From: Blasia pusilla
Taxonomy: Eukaryota; Marchantiophyta; Marchantiopsida; Blasiales
Assembly: GCA_050084515.1 (NCBI GenBank)
Contig: CM114271.1
Location: forward strand, 806,001 to 870,000
Length of the DNA: 64,000 nt
Reading direction: 5' to 3'
Shown here: positions 10,966-22,813 of the stretch, piece by piece
How positions within the stretch are numbered: position 1 is the first letter of the stretch
How the letters are laid out: the number at the start of each line of letters is the position of its first letter
The notes under the pieces: generated by a model
Database searches by the model: none
The model's input: only the letters and a program-made list of their open reading frames with translations
What the model was told of the DNA's origin: nothing
Translations under genes and position numbers: made by a program

Positions 10966-12020
10966 TTGAGGCATATCCCATTTTTATTCCCTTTCCACTG
11001 TGGGTACTTTACAAGCAGATCTACATTTTCTGACTATATTGAGCAGCGGACCCATAAGCTCTTCAACATATTTTCACTATTCAAAACGTATCCACTACTA
11101 CTGTACCAACTCCACCAATCTATTGCCTTATGTTATACTTCAAAAAACTTTGTTCTTAACAAAGAACTGGAGCGTCTCCGTAGAGATAAGCCTCATTTGG
11201 CAGATGAAGAACGGTATCAACATCTATCAAAATACTATGTTAGCCCCCAGATCCCTCGTAGTCCTGCTTGGCACTGAAGGCATCTTAAAGATCTGAAAGC
11301 TATGGTGCACAAGTGGGGAATGCCCCATTTATTCCTAACACTAACTTCAGATGAAGTCTCTACGACTCGATGGGTAGCATTTGATGATATTGATGTTATC
11401 CTTCAGCAATTAAATCCAAATTTCTCATGGCATGACGCTCCAATTGAATGTGCACAATTGTTTCATACTAGGCTTCATTCTTTTCTTTCCTTGTTCGTCT
11501 TCTCAAGACCCCGAATACTAGGTAGAGTGCACAACTATTTGCTGCGTTATGAGTTGCAGGGGAGAGGGAGTTTACATTGCCACATAATCCTGTGGATTCA
11601 CCTAGATGATGTTGACAAAGTAAACTCATAAATATATTCATACATTCCTTCTCTTGATCATGTCCTTGGTCATGAAAACCATAGCTCTACTAGAATAAAT
11701 CCAAGTGCAATTCTATTAGATCTAGTCCTCCATAAGTAGTTGCACAAGTGCAACTAGAGTATTTGCATTATCAAAAAATAGAAATAGAAACTCTATTGTC
11801 ATCTTGGGTTCCCAGCTGATGTAAATACGAACACAAGAGCTTTTATTGATCCACTTACGATCATATGGAAATATTACCGTCCCTTATCACAACATCGTAA
11901 TATCATCCCGTACCATCCTCTTTTGTTGTTGCTATGGGGGGCACGCATGAATGTTTAAAGAGTTACAAATGCTGAGTGGTCATTCTATTTGCTCAAATAT
12001 GCCTTGAAATATGAATCTAC
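10966..12020 (+). pseudogene. Helitron Rep (rolling-circle replicase) remnant
   Basis: The frame that starts at 10966 shows the Helitron-like N-terminal segment (FLFPFHCGYF, then LERLRRDKPHLADEERYQ). An in-frame TGA at 11275-11277 interrupts it. The same frame then continues through HLKDLKAMVHKWGMPHLFLTLTSDE and on to QGRGSLHCHIILW, which holds the HUH metal-binding motif (His codons 11575-11577 and 11581-11583). Further stops follow, but the two-tyrosine catalytic motif YLLKYALK is still readable at 11986-12009 in the same frame. The family role is to nick and transfer a single strand during rolling-circle transposition. All catalytic elements can be seen, but stops show that the copy is dead unless some are removed as introns. 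Confidence 0.8.
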
Positions 12021-12635
12021 TCGCTCACTAGATATTGAGACAAAATCATCTAAATGCCTCGGTCTTGGTGGTTTGGAAGAAATAAAACTTCGTATGGTAT
12101 CAGGAGTTTTTCTCAAAAGATTTGTATTCAAATTTTGGTGATATGCATGTCACAAGTTGTCCATTACATTGACTGCAATCCACCATCAAGAAGAACTTAC
12201 CTTTACAAATGTGCTTCTATTCCATGTATTCATCCTACCACTCTCTATGCTAGTAGGCTAGCTACCCTCCATGCCCTTACATTCTTCCAATACTGGTCCA
12301 CACACGAGTTATTGAAAACTTATCCAAAGACAATTGGTGACAAAGTTATAGGATTAGATAAGTTAGGTAACATTTTCAGTACCACATTTAGACTTGTGAG
12401 ATTTACTGAATTTCATCCACTTCACCAATGGAACAAATTTTTCTTCTTGGTTCTTCTTGACAATTTCACTTTCACACCTGACGATTCAATCCTCTCATTT
12501 CATGCTGAAAAATGGACATATACATATCTGCATGAATGTTTATAGAAGGGTATAATCAAGGATATGAAAGATATTCAGAGTCTTATAAGAGTACATGCAC
12601 AAAAGAACTCGTGGAGTAATGTCCACAAAGTTTAG

Positions 12636-14067
12636 ATGCTTGCCAATATAACTACTGTTCTTCAGCCTGAACTCACATTAGATATCCACTCAATATTTAA
12701 TCTCCACTCAGTTGAGGATCAGACTGGTCATGACCCTTGTGATGAACCATTTCTTGAACCACACATAGCTTGCTTAATCTTGAGCAGAATAATATATTCC
12801 TTCAGCTCGCTTATATCAACTCTGGTCTAGTCCTTCTTAAAGGTGCCTCGGGTTGTGGGAAGTCTTTTTTCATTTCATTTATGTACAAGTACTTGAAATC
12901 AAGGAAAATGTCACCCCTCCTCACTGCCACTATTGGTATAGCAGTTGTGAGTTTGCACCAGGATGCAAGTACAGTTCACTCAGCCTTTAGCATCCCAATT
13001 AGGGAAGACCTACCATCTATACACACAACTTTTGATTGTCATATCAACCTCAAAGCTTCCAAAGTTATTGTTATAGATGAATTTTGTATGTTAACAACCA
13101 AGATCCTGCAAATAATCATAATGCGTATTAATGAGGTAACAAGATCTACTAGCAAGGATATACTTGGTGACAAGTTGTTGATTCTTGTCGGATATTTGTG
13201 TCAACTACCACCTGTCTGTAGCCATAAAGTTTCTAGCTATTGTCATGGTTGCCACATTAGCTCATCTCCATTCCTTCTCAATGTCCTCTCATTTCAGGTA
13301 ACAATACTTGTCCGTCACTCTAATGATGAGTTTTTTTATAAGTTCCTTACATCCATTAGGTATAGAATGCCCACTCAGCCAGATTGACGAGTGCTTAAGT
13401 GACTACTTCGTGATTGAGGATGAGGCAACCAACTTCATTAGCTCAAATACAACCATCATTTGTACCCACTATGAAGATGTCGCTCTATTCAACCTCCTAA
13501 CCCTTGAGAGGGTTTTTGAGGATGCTTCCATCATCAAAGTCAATGTTTTACCATATGCTACTTCAAGACCAACATTTAGTGGATGGTTGAATGATGAATC
13601 TTTTCATCAAGTACCATTCATTGCGCTTCATTGCCGAGTTATGATTACATCAAATTAATGTCAATCTAAAATGTCAAGCAGCCAATGGGTCCTTGCCAAA
13701 AATTACTTTGATCCTTCTTGGCAACAATTACAATATTATCTATGATAATGATGAGCTATTACATATCATTTTCACTCTTGACTTTAATGCAAAGTCCATC
13801 GGAATTAGTAGAACCAACTTCTCTGCTCTCAAGTATGATTCAAATAAGAAATTTACCAAGAGGAGATTTCCACTTATGTTAGGATATGCTATGACTACTC
13901 ATAAGAGCAAGGGATCCACAATACATGGGCCTTGCCTCTTAGTTGTCAAATCAATCTTTGCTTTAGGTTTAGTTTATGTGATGCTATCTAGAGTTAAGAG
14001 AAGGAACCAAGTCAGAATTTTAGAATCACTGTCACCACCTGATTTTGTTGTTTTTGGTCAGGATTAG
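12636..14067 (+). pseudogene. Helitron Pif1-like helicase domain remnant
   Basis: Split over three frames. The first piece (12770-13387) has Walker A LLKGASGCGKS (12842-12865) and Walker B KVIVIDEFCML, then GDKLLILVGYLCQLPPV, which is typical of Pif1/RecD-type helicases fused to Helitron Rep. The last piece (13693-14067) has RRFPLMLGYAMTTHKSKGST and YVMLSRVKRRNQVRIL, the C-terminal helicase motifs V-VI. At least two frameshifts (near 13380 and 13660) break it. It would unwind DNA for the adjacent Rep domain. The neighbouring Rep in the same orientation supports a single autonomous Helitron of more than 3 kb. Confidence 0.82.
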
Positions 14068-16174
14068 TCCTCCTTCCTTTGCAATTTTCCACTTTTAATA
14101 TGGTTATTCTTCTAGGTATGTCTTCACATGGAAACTCCAGCAAGGGTAGGAACATCAGACCAACACCTCATGCTTCCCAAAGTGAGAAATTACCCCTCTA
14201 TGAACATGAGACCAACCCCAAAAATATGCCCGATGGTCACTCTACACGTCAGCACCAGCAGTAGACTCAGTCATCCGTCCAGGTTTCTTCCTACACATTC
14301 ACTATGTTCATTCTTAACTTCTGTTGCTTTGCCATCACCTAACATTTCATGTGCACGTTCCCTCCAACTACTTGGACTTCACAAGCATGATATTATCAGA
14401 CATACATGCACAACCAGAGGAGTTCAAACCCCGGTTCATTTTCCCCACTGAAAATCAGGTTAAATATATGGACAATTTAGGCTTTGTACCTTCGTTCTAG
14501 GAACATGAAGTCAAAGGGAGGCAGATTCAGTCACTTATTAGACAAGGGCAACAATGGGATTCAAAGTTTCGACGCATTATCAAAGATGCCCTTGCATGAA
14601 GTAAGAGCCTATTTGTCTTCTTATCACTTTGCCTTAGTAGTGTTACCAATATTTATTTTCTAATATTGATACCTAACTTGCTTTCTTCAAACTCTGCAAG
14701 GATCAAAAAAGAAGTTCTCAAATTAAAAAAGTTGACTTCAAAGAAACTTCTTTGACAAGAAAGGATGCAGCCAAGACTATTCAACATCGTGTCTGGTGGT
14801 ATCAAGCTCGATCAGTTGCGCGTCCTGAGGCATCAGATGCACTCGCCTCTCAGTATGTTAATAGACTTAACATTTGCTAAAGCCTCACACCTTATCAAGT
14901 GCATGAAATATGCCCAGGATAATTGATAGTTACCAGAGTTTGAGCCTATTTCGATTGATGTAGACAACCCTTCTCAATTTCCCGGTCTTCCAGAACTTGA
15001 TGATGTCAATATCTTGCCATCTGCTCGTGCACTAAACTCTGTCACGGCTTCCCAAAGAGATGTCATTGACGTGGTTGACATTTCTACTACTGCCCAGAGC
15101 AGTGATTTTAACACTATGTTGCAATCCCCGAGCAAAAGGAAATGCACATAAAACATCCGTTTTCTTTTGGTAAGTTATTGTTGTTTAGACTTTTCTTTAA
15201 CATTTTCACTTCTTCTGAAACTATTTCATGTGCACTTAGCTAACTTGCATGTACATTGTCATTTGCAGGTTCCTGAGTTTCTAGCTAGTCTATCTCTTTC
15301 ACACAAGTGACTAGCCTTTGCTGGATTTTACCTGTTACATATGCTGCTATAACTTACTCTATACCATAGGCATAACGTTTGATATCATTTTGCCCATGTG
15401 AAACTCTGTATCTTATGTAACAAATTTTTCAAACCGAATTTCTTTGATTCTCATCTTGTCCGTCTAAAAAATGCAGTGCAATTCCAATATATTTGTTTGA
15501 AGCCACATTAAGCTTCTCCCTCTTGTTGTATTATTGATGGTCATCGATTTCCATCTTCTTTTATATCATACATCTTTCTTTCCTTTATTTAGCATTTATA
15601 TCTATTTTTGGACATTCAACACTCCATTACATTTATTCATTTGTACTAATATTTTGACTTCCATTTGATTTTAAGCTCATGAAATATGTTTGGGACCCTA
15701 CAATAGTCACATCAATGTTTCCATGTACTTATGCCATTTCTGTTATTTCACTTGCCTGGAATTACAACTTGTGTCCTCTTACTTTCACTTGGTTTTATTC
15801 TCAGGTCTTTGTAGATTTTGTACCAACTCAACAATATTTATGTCTTTTAGTATCTATTTAGTAAATGTTCCTTTGGCTTTGCTAACTAGTTGGCCGATTA
15901 GAGTGTATGTGTTGAATACTTCTAACGAGAGCAACTTTTCCACATCTAGCCCCTCAGCTTTATGTCAGTGCTATCATATTCCACTATGCATGGTACTGTA
16001 GCTATGAGAGTTTCATTCTATTTTGTTACCATTTTAAGCACATGTAATTGATCCCATCTCTTCTCTATTTCATTAAGATGTCTCTTGCAGGCCTGGAGTG
16101 GCTTTGATGAGTGCACTCATTTCTAACATGGTTGTACGGGTGATGCTGCAAATTGGGACGTCCACGAAGTTACA
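14068..16174. other. 3' flank of the Helitron; no clear gene
   Basis: AT-rich with several short frames and splice-like TGCAG tracts (for example near 15268 and 16090). I could not find a CTRR terminus with hairpin marking the Helitron's 3' end. Captured gene fragments are possible but none is recognised. Confidence 0.35.
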
Positions 16175-16345
16175 ATGTCTGATGCAACATATGCTTCTAT
16201 CCGTGCTACACTCGATGAGGCTCACGAGCGCTCAGTCCATCTTAACACTGAGATAACAGTTCTAGTGGATGTCTTGCAACTTGAGCAAGACGCATGTGTA
16301 AATCTAGCTGCTAAATTAAATAGTGCAAAGCAGCAGTTGAAGTAG
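16175..16345 (+). CDS. small coiled-coil-like reading frame, possible captured exon
   Basis: A 56-residue frame starts at the ATG at 16175 and stops at a TAG (16343-16345). The same frame continues for about 35 more codons after the stop. The peptide is rich in Ala, Leu, Glu, Lys and Gln with heptad-like spacing (LDEAHERSVHLNTEITVL, then LAAKLNSAKQQLK) and could form a coiled coil. It is preceded by a TCTCTTGCAG acceptor-like sequence at about 16081-16090. No family recognised. It may be an exon captured by the upstream Helitron or chance. Confidence 0.25.
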   Translation: MSDATYASIRATLDEAHERSVHLNTEITVLVDVLQLEQDACVNLAAKLNSAKQQLK

Positions 16346-17139
16346 GCCAAAGATCACTTCAAGGATTTTGTAGCAAATGTTAGTGGTTATATTAAAGGGC
16401 ATCCAAAGCTTGCTCTACAAGCTTTTGTGATAGAGTCCCTGCCGAGGGATTGATGTTCTATCAACGATGTATTTTCCAATTTTTATCCACATATGCTAGC
16501 TACAGCTCTGCTCATAATTCTACTACTGCTTTCATAGGCAATCTAAGAACATCATACAATCCATAAGTATGCTTTTTGCAGTTATCTATGCACATATTTA
16601 AATCAATCAAGTGCTTTTAGCATATTATCCATTCACTTCAATAAGGCTCAAATTCTCCTTAAGCTGGTGTGAATCAGATAAACTATCATAATTTATTTTT
16701 TCTCATAATCTAGTCCCGACAATAATTTCATGATTCTGACTTGGTACAACAAAATCATTTCCCGCTTTTCCTACTATTGGCTTCGATTCATTAACCATAT
16801 ACTGGACAAAAACTTTCATTTTCAGCTCTATGCATTCAAAATGGGTTGTTTCTCAACTTTAATCGAATCTGCGCACCTCGCACAGCAGATCAGAGCGCAT
16901 GAATCTTTCTTCCCCAATGATTTGACTGAATAATTCAAAATCATCTCCATCATGTATGCAAATTTAACTATGGGTTTGGTTGCCCAATTATTTAGGAACA
17001 TCTACTCAATATAACCTACTTACTCACATTAAATTCAGCCTCCTACCCACTTATTGGGATAAGCTTAAACCTAACCGCCTACCGCTATCTTCAACAATGA
17101 TCCTTGACAAACATATATTTACCTCTTACTCTAATCATC

Positions 17140-17344
17140 GATAGACCCTTCTCTTGATCTATCTATTCCAAGACGCACGCTAGTTTCTCCTTCCCCCCTA
17201 CCTCCATTCCATCCCCCCTTGTTGCCTCGCCCATCCATACCATGCTTTACACCATGAACCATAAGTATGGGCCATGCCTCTTGCAATCCATGTCTATGGA
17301 CATGTCCAAACTTGTCCATCCATGTCTGTTTTTGTGCAACAATG
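17140..17344 (+). mobile_element. MITE-like repeat copy (3' half)
   Basis: The 3' half matches three other copies in the window (32311-32622 reversed, 36780-37021, 46312-46627). Shared landmarks are a pyrimidine-rich block, 'ccat(a)agtatgggcc', a run of TCCATGTC/GGACATGTCC words, and the end TTTTTGTGCAAC-AT. The 5' half is too diverged to place its boundary. Confidence 0.55.
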
Positions 17345-18623
17345 TTTTAGACCCTCTTAGTTACTTACTATTATATAGCAAAATTGCCCAACCAATATGA
17401 AGTTTAATAAGTATTTTGCTTATAAACAAATAGACAAGTGTTGTAGTTATAAATATTAATCATAAATTCCATCAAGAGGCCAAAATTCTAAAAGACTTAA
17501 ATTTAATGTCCAAAGAATGAAGCAAACGTCCTCAATTTGATCTCAAAGTGTAAATCTTTTTTTCAAATTTTCTCTCATATCCAAAAGATCTTTGAAATTA
17601 CTTAGAAAATTTTAAAATATTCATCCAAAAGTTTTTGTATGCCAAAAAAACATGCATCTTAACTTTTCCTAATGCAAAAAAACTGAAACACATATCCTCT
17701 ATAATCCCTATTATTTCGACATGGATGTTCATATGAGAGCAAAGATGAGATCTTCTTGAGTTAAATTCTTTTATAATTGAGTAGAACTTAGTTTCTCGTT
17801 TCTTTATTTGTACTTTTAAAATTATTTGGTAGTTTTTAAAAATTTTGCATCATACAATAATATAGAAATCTATTGAGATTTTCTTTCCTTAAGAAACACT
17901 AGAAAGTGTATGCAACCAAGTTTCTATTCTTTTTTTAAAATAAAAAGTGTATATAACCATCTTAATTTACTTAAAATTTTAGATAGGGATATTTCTAATA
18001 ATTTGCATCTTGTCACTACAAGGATCTCTCTTTTGAACTAAAGTAATTTCAATTCCCTTCCTTTGTTTGACTCTTTGAATCATCTTTATTGTACTTTCAA
18101 AGTATCCTATAATATTCCTTGTTTATTCACACTTTGCATTTCTTTAGAAACGAGGTGGAAGTTTGAAATTTAATGGTAAAATATAAAGAATAAGATTTTT
18201 GTGCATGTACATCACCCATGCTATCCATACATGGTGTAAAAATTCACGCTTGCAGATAATATTAATCCATGATTTTCAAAAGATATGGAGTTGCGGCTTT
18301 GCCATTCTCCAACTCTTTCTATATTTTTTTATGGATACTTGTTGCATTTGGGAATCACATCACAAATTTGAGATCTTTAAATAGAATTCGCTCTTTGATT
18401 GATCTCTTCCTCACAAGTATCTCATCGATAAAATCGAGAGTCATGCAAGTTGAGATTGAGTAACAATGATCTCGTACATACGTGAAGCAAAATTGAATTG
18501 GGGATTTTCCTCATCTACACTATTATTATAATAATATAGGATAACTTACACCCTTATGATTGGGCCAAGACAAGGATGCCATCTCCACATATCTTATATT
18601 TATGTTAAACCCCAAACAATATC

Positions 18624-18625
<2 letters not shown>
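17345..18625. other. AT-rich intergenic, nothing recognised
   Basis: No supported reading frame or repeat. It is the downstream flank of the receptor kinase gene that runs on the minus strand. Confidence 0.4.
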
Positions 18626-18665
<40 letters not shown>

Positions 18666-18680
18666 TATATATATATATAT
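18626..18680. repeat. (AG)n(AT)n microsatellite in receptor-kinase 3' UTR
   Basis: About 37 bases of AG repeats run into about 18 bases of AT. The tract begins only 14 bases past the kinase stop codon, so it should be transcribed as part of the 3' UTR. Confidence 0.9.
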
Positions 18681-18693
18681 TCTTACACTTATC

Positions 18694-21600
18694 CTATACA
18701 GTTTTGGAAGAAGTGGAAGATGAGCTCCAAGAAGAATCATCTAAGAGATCTATAAAAGCTGGAGGGGAGAAGGGGGCGGGAAAGTGGGGAGAATCATCGA
18801 TGCTTATGGATTGGAGGATGGTTTTGGTGGTCTTGCTTTTACTTTCATCTATCTTAGAATGAAGTGGAACTTGTGAAGTGGCCTTGACATCAACAAGCAT
18901 GCGGACCACTTCTCGCATGCAAGGTCGTTCATCGGGCCTCACATTGGTGCAAAAGAGGCCTATTCTCAAGACCATCATCATCTCCTCTTGCACGTCTAAT
19001 GGGAGCTCACCCATTCGTTTGTCCAATGCTGATGTCAATACTCCATGCTTCTCACGGAGTCTAAATTGTGTCCATGAGCGAAGATGCTCATCTTCTCCGT
19101 TTTCCTCCTCCACCGGCCTCTTCCCAGTCACGAGCTCTAGAAGAACCACTCCATAGCTATACACATCGCTCTTCTCACTGGCTTTCATTGAGAAAGCGCA
19201 CTCTGCAAGCCAAGCAACCACATAAATTAAGAACCGATCGTCATCAACTCTTCTCATTCTCTCCAATCCAATAATTGTATCAACCTAAAAGCTAGTGTTT
19301 AGACCCACTTCCAAAGTGTGTCGGAATATTAAGAATTCTCTTTTAAGAATATAGACACGAAACCATAGAACAGCATAGGGCCTAGCAAGTGAATATGCTT
19401 AGGAGAGGTATGTAGTTGCACATCCTTCTCCTAACGTTAATTCATGTCCACCAAAATTTGTGTGTGATTTTTCATACCAAAAAAATGGTCTCCAAAAAAT
19501 AATTGCCCATCATTAACTTCACCTACCCTAAATGTATAACTAAATATATATTCTTGTTAATATACATTAGTGTATACCAATCTTGTTAATATATATAATA
19601 CATTAATATACCATGTTTAGTCGGGTGAAGGGACCAACCATGAATCAAATGAAGAATAATATAATATAATAATCTAAATTACTAATAATTAATAGCACTT
19701 TTTTAGAAGGAATTGCTTTGAGAAGCGAACGATTCGCGAAGAGAAGTGTCCGGAGAATGGAGAAGTGAAGAGAGCGATTTGCGAAGAGAAGTCTTCCGAG
19801 AAGAGAAGAGAAGAGAGCGATTTGCGAAGAGAAGTCTTCCGAGAAGAGAAGAGAAGAGAGCGATTTGCGAAGAGAAGTCTCCGGAGAAGAGAAGAGAAGA
19901 GAGCGATTTGCGAGCAGATGCGACAGAATGGGGCAGAGGAGAGAGAATCGAAATCTTACCCGGGGCGATGTAGCCATGGGATCCCACCACGTTGGACATG
20001 GTGTGCATCTGCTGAATGCCCTGCAGGAGCTTGGCCAGTCCGAAGTCCGCGAGTCGCGCTTCGAAGTCGTCGTCCAGCAGAATGTTGTTGCTCTTGATGT
20101 CTCGGTGCAGGATGGGAGGCACGCAATCGTGATGGAGGTACGTGAGGCCCTGCGCCGCGCCCAGCGCGATCTTGTACCTCGTATCCCAATCCAGCATCCC
20201 TCCCTTGGATCCGTGCAGCTGGTCCGCCAGGGACCCGTTGGGCAGGAATTCGTAGACCAGGAGTTTGGTGTCGTCGTTCGCGCAGCACGCCAGAAGCTTG
20301 ATCACATTGTTGTGGCGGATGTTGCCCAGAGTCTCGATCTCCGCTCGGAATCCGTAGTCGTAGGATCCCGCACCGAGCTCCACGCCTCCCTTCAATTTCT
20401 TCACCACGAACGCCTGCTCCTCCGTCCTCGTCCTCCCGCGGTGCATTTTCCCGGCTCGGATCTCGCCCCTGTACACTTTCCCGGATCCGCCACTGCCCAC
20501 CACATTGTCGTCGTCCAGAGTGCTGAGCACATCTTCCAGCGTGAGATCCGGGAGCGTGTGGAACATGATGATGCTCCACCGATTCTTGCAGCACTTCTTG
20601 CCTCTCAATTTCCTGAATCGGTCGGAGTAGCAGCACAGGCAGAGGCACGAAGTGCAAGTGAAGGGCACCAGGACTCCGGCCAGAACCAGCAGGATGAGAG
20701 TGAGGCCCGAGCTCCTGGACCTCTCTTGCGATCTGCTCAGGGGGAATCCGCAGGGCTTCAGGAGCTTCTCCAGCTCCGCATCCGCTGCACAGAGATTCGG
20801 ATTGCCCTCGACATCGCTGGCATTCAGCAGTGCGAAGAAGCCGAGGGCGCTCACTGGCCCTTGCAGGTTGTTGTAGGAAATGTCCAGCACTTTCAGGTTC
20901 TCGGCGCTGGACAGCTCCAGCGGAACCAGACCCCCTAAACGATTGTGCGACAGGGTCAGCTCGTTCAGATTGGGCATGTAGGCGAAAGACGGAGGGATGA
21001 CGCCGCAGAACTGATTGTAATCCAAGTAAAGCAACAGGAGTTTTCTGCAATAATTGATGTTCATGGAAATCTGCCCCGACAGAGAGTTGTGAGAGAGATC
21101 CACACGTTCCAGATTGGGAGCCGAGCACAGGTCGATGGGGAAACTTCCGTTCAGAAGATTGTCCGAAGCTTCGAAATCGATCAAGCCGCCGAGCTTGCCG
21201 AGCTCGGCTGGCACGGTCCCCGTCAACCGATTACCCGAAACTATCAAGCTCTCGAGCGCGGAGCAATTTCCAAGCTCCGCAGGGATGGCACCGGTGAGAT
21301 TGTTGTACCCTACCTCAAAGAAATTCAAACTCTGAAGAGCTCCTAAACTCTTGGGTATACTACCCGTCAAGCGATTGTTCTGGATGCGGACACGCTCCAG
21401 GGTCTGGCAGATACCTAGAGATTCCGGGATTGGTCCCGAGAATTTATTGTCGAACAGAAGCAACCTCTGCAGTTTGCCCATGTTGCAGAAGCCGGGCGGG
21501 ATGGGACCCGAAAGAGAGTTGTTGATTGCATCGAACTTCAGGAGCGGATTGTTCTGTCCCAAAGTCGGAGGCAGTGGTCCCGTCAGAAAATTGTCGTACA

Positions 21601-22813
21601 GGAAAACGTCTTCCAGAAGACTCATTCTTTCGAACAGCCCCGCGGGAACCTCCCCCGAGAGATTGTTGTCGCTGACATGGAATAGTGTCAACAGTGTCAG
21701 ATTCCCCAGCTCCTCCGGAATGGAGCCAGACAATCGGTTGCTTGCCAAATCCAGATTCCCCAATGTCGATGCCAGCTTCCCAAGCTCCCGCGGCATGGAG
21801 CCACTGATTTGATTAGAATACAGACGCAAAACTTCAATACTGCGAAGGTTTCCGATCTCTGGGGGCATCGGGCCTTCCAGCATGTTATAGGAAATGTCCA
21901 ACATGCGCAAGCCGTCCATGCCGCCCAGCGATGCAGGAATTGTTCCGTCGAGGCTGTTCACCTGCAAGTACAAGGTCTGCAGCTTCTTCAAATTCCCCAA
22001 CGACTCAGGGAGCCGCCCCACCAAGCCATTGGTATTCAGGTCAAGATACTGGAGATTGGTCAAGGTTCCAATGCCCGAAGGAAACCCCGAGCCAGTGAAG
22101 AAATTGCCGCACAGATCCAGGTACCATATCACTTCTTGATTGGCAATATCCTCCGGGATGTTACCCGACAGCAGATTGTTGTGCAAATCCAGAACTTCTA
22201 AGCTGATGAGATTCTGGAAGCCTGTGGGGATGGTCCCGCTGAGGTTATTGGTGCTGAGGTCGAGGTGGCGGAGCGATGTCAGATTGAAGTACGCAGGCGG
22301 AATTGGACCCGTGAAATTATTGAACCTCAGGGAAACGTTGAGAAGAGTATCGATGTCTCCTAAACTCGCCGGAATCGGACCCGACAAGAAGTTCGATCCC
22401 AGACTCACATTCTGCAGAGATTTGATGCCTCCGATACTCTCTGGGAGCGTACCCGAAATGTTCAACGAATTGAGGATGATTCCCGTTACCCGCCCCTCAC
22501 TGCAAATGATGCCGTTCCAATTACATGGAGTTGCATCCGATTCGTTCCAATTGTCGAGAAAACCCCGGGGGTCATCCACCACCGCCTTTTTGAACGCCAT
22601 CAGAGCTTCGCCGTCGGAAGACAACGCCGCTACACACGCAACGCTCAGCATGAGACAGCAGCAGCGAGCCCACGCCCGCAGGCGGCCCTCCTGCCCAGGA
22701 AGACATGCCCTCCAAAATCCCGACATTGTCCTCTCCTTCTCGATTCCACAGAACCCGTTCACGCTATTGTTTCCTCCTCCGACCAACGTGCGTTCCCTTC
22801 GCCGCCGCTTCAC
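18694..22813 (-). CDS. leucine-rich-repeat receptor-like kinase (LRR-RLK, subfamily XI-like)
   Basis: Two exons: 22813-19960 and 19202-18694, total 3363 bases, 1120 residues. The donor is CCGG|GTAAGA and the acceptor TTGCAG|AGTGC; the split Glu completes the GYIAPE motif, the usual intron place in LRR-RLK XI genes. Residues from M1: signal-peptide-like segment about 30-68, LRR N-cap with CNWNGIIC near 95, about 20 plant-type LRRs to about 660, TM helix about 702-728, then kinase. Kinase motifs are intact: G-loop GSGGSGKVY about 773, Lys in FVVKKL about 804, HRD about 904, DFG about 923, and the APE glutamate supplied by exon 2. An RD kinase of this type sits in the plasma membrane, binds a peptide or hormone outside and phosphorylates partners inside. 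The second Met (22726) fits the signal peptide better than the first. The exact ligand or orthologue (CLV1, HAESA or PXY-like) cannot be told. Confidence 0.93.
19725..19918. repeat. 43-bp minisatellite inside the receptor-kinase intron
   Basis: Four regular units begin with AGAGCGATTT at 19771, 19814, 19857 and 19900, exactly 43 bases apart, preceded by a degenerate unit at about 19725. It lies about 40 bases inside the 5' splice donor at 19959 and is purine-rich on the plus strand, pyrimidine-rich on the transcribed strand. Confidence 0.9.

Noticed and set aside
19865-21128. Long open frames of 357 and 390 codons on both strands over the receptor kinase
   Set aside because: They are shadow frames of the LRR and kinase coding sequence; they have no domain of their own and the true frame is unambiguous.
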